NCBI RefSeq assembly: GCF_031451695.1
Contig: NZ_JARWAM010000002.1
Coordinates: 1-64,000 of the forward strand
Source of the DNA: Franzmannia qiaohouensis
GTDB taxonomy: Bacteria > Pseudomonadota > Gammaproteobacteria > Pseudomonadales > Halomonadaceae
Reading direction: 5' to 3'
Length of the DNA stretch: 64,000 nt
The notes beneath the pieces are model-generated. The model saw only the letters and a list, made by a program, of their open reading frames with translations, ran no database searches and was not told the DNA's origin. The translations under genes were made by a program, and so were the position numbers. Within the stretch, counting starts at the first letter, position 1; each line of letters begins with the position of its first letter. This document shows positions 63,259 to 64,000 of this stretch, in pieces.

Positions 63259-64000
63259 CAGCGGCTCCGGTAGAGCAGGTAGAGGAAGGTGGGCACGCCG
63301 AGCAGCGCGGTGATCACGCCGACCGGCAGCTGCTCCGGGGCGATCATGGTGCGCGCGAAGGTATCAGCCAGCACCAGCAGGGTACCGCCGGCCAAGGCAC
63401 AGGCCGGCAGAATCAAACGCTGGTCGTTGCCGAGCACCAGGCGCAGCATATGCGGCACTACCAGGCCGACGAAGCCGATGCTGCCGGCGGTGGTCACCGC
63501 CATGGCGGTGAGGGCGCTGGCGACAAGGTAGATCGTCCACTCCAGCGGGCGCACGTTGACGCCCAGCGCCGCCGCCTGCAGCGGGCCGCGGGCCATCACG
63601 TTGAGGCTGCGCCCCAGGGGCATCAGCAGCAGGCAGATGCCCAGCAGCAGCGTCAGCGGCGGCCAGGGGGAGCGCGAGTAGGAGAGATCGCCCATCAGCC
63701 AGTAGAGCATGCCGGGCAGACGATCCGCCGGGCTCAGCGCCAGCATCAGGGTGATCACCGCGCCCCACCCTGCGGCGACCACCACCCCGGTAAGCAGCAG
63801 GCGGGACGGCGTCCAGCTGCCGGTGCCGTGGGCCAGGCCGAACACCAGCAGCGTGGAGAGAAAGGCACCGGCAAACGCCGAGCCGCTGATCACCGCCCCG
63901 CCCAGCCCCGCCAGCATCGCCGCCAGTGCCCCCACCGCGGCACCGCCTGAGAGCCCCAGCACATAGGGGTCGGCCAGCGGGTTGCGCAGCAGCACCTGCA
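63258..64000 (-). CDS. btuC: ABC transporter permease, BtuC/FecCD family (partial)
   Basis: This is the C-terminal part, about 247 residues, of a permease that begins beyond the right edge. The visible sequence starts at the conserved VLLRNPLADPYVLGLSGGAAVGA and continues with GSIGFVGLVVPHMLRLVLGNDQRLILPACALAGGTLLVLADTFART and LPVGVITALLGVPTFLYLLYR. The missing part would hold the first two or three membrane segments. It forms an uptake system with the ATPase downstream. A binding protein, receptor and perhaps another cobalamin riboswitch may lie to the right. Confidence 0.85.

Overview
The window looks like a chromosomal segment of a GC-rich, halophilic gammaproteobacterium, most likely of the Halomonas group. 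This is inferred from gene content (choline-to-betaine genes, betaine transporter, FadE, Na+/H+-type stator genes, complete aerobic corrin pathway) and protein style; no phylogenetic computation was possible. Most of the segment is GC-rich. Two blocks are clearly AT-richer and look acquired: 28975-33204 and 52038-55239.

Layout. 300-820: three identical-looking tRNA-Asn genes and one tRNA-Met. 907-6088: osmoprotection, with a choline-binding protein divergent from betI-betB-betA and a BetI palindrome between them. 6263-8713: fadE. 9097-12130: a proVWX-type betaine ABC transporter. 12214-14067: SLC13-like permease with RCK domains. 14212-19116: two crotonases plus an NDP-forming acyl-CoA synthetase, divergent from an RpiR regulator. 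19173-23487: quinone oxidoreductase, a small unknown protein, a glycerophosphodiesterase and a MotA/MotB pair.

23489-47840 holds the aerobic cobalamin pathway: cobQ, bluB, cobO, cobF, cobM, cobE, cobL, cobK, cobJ, cobI, cobH, cobG, cobN, cobW, cobB and a fused ChlI/ChlD-like chelatase ATPase. The right-hand operon (47840 to 36473) is preceded by a cobalamin riboswitch (47992-48177). The cluster is interrupted by a toxin-antitoxin pair (25006-25562), by a short MITE-like element between cobK and cobJ, and by an integrase-less integron cassette array (28975-33204). That array has four attC-like sites and three cassette genes, all read from the minus strand. One of these encodes a 725-residue protein with a PD-(D/E)xK-like nuclease core and a SEC-C tail.

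48442-51286 encodes a FecB/BtuF-like, FecCD-like and FepC-like metal-chelate importer whose promoter carries a Zur-box-like palindrome. 51344-52020 holds IS3 and IS481 remnants. 52038-55239 is an AT-rich operon of an acylating aldehyde dehydrogenase, a 4-hydroxy-2-oxoacid aldolase and an aromatic/aspartate aminotransferase. It lies beside a PhnD-PhnC-PhnE-PhnE importer (55677-59241) and an inositol-monophosphatase-family enzyme (59591-60391); a LysE/RhtB exporter follows (60948-61571). After a MITE-like element and about 600 bases of unassigned sequence, a second BtuD/BtuC-like pair runs off the right end.

The strongest candidates for something not previously described are the cassette array inside the cobalamin cluster, and the aldolase/dehydrogenase/aminotransferase operon next to the phosphonate-type importer.
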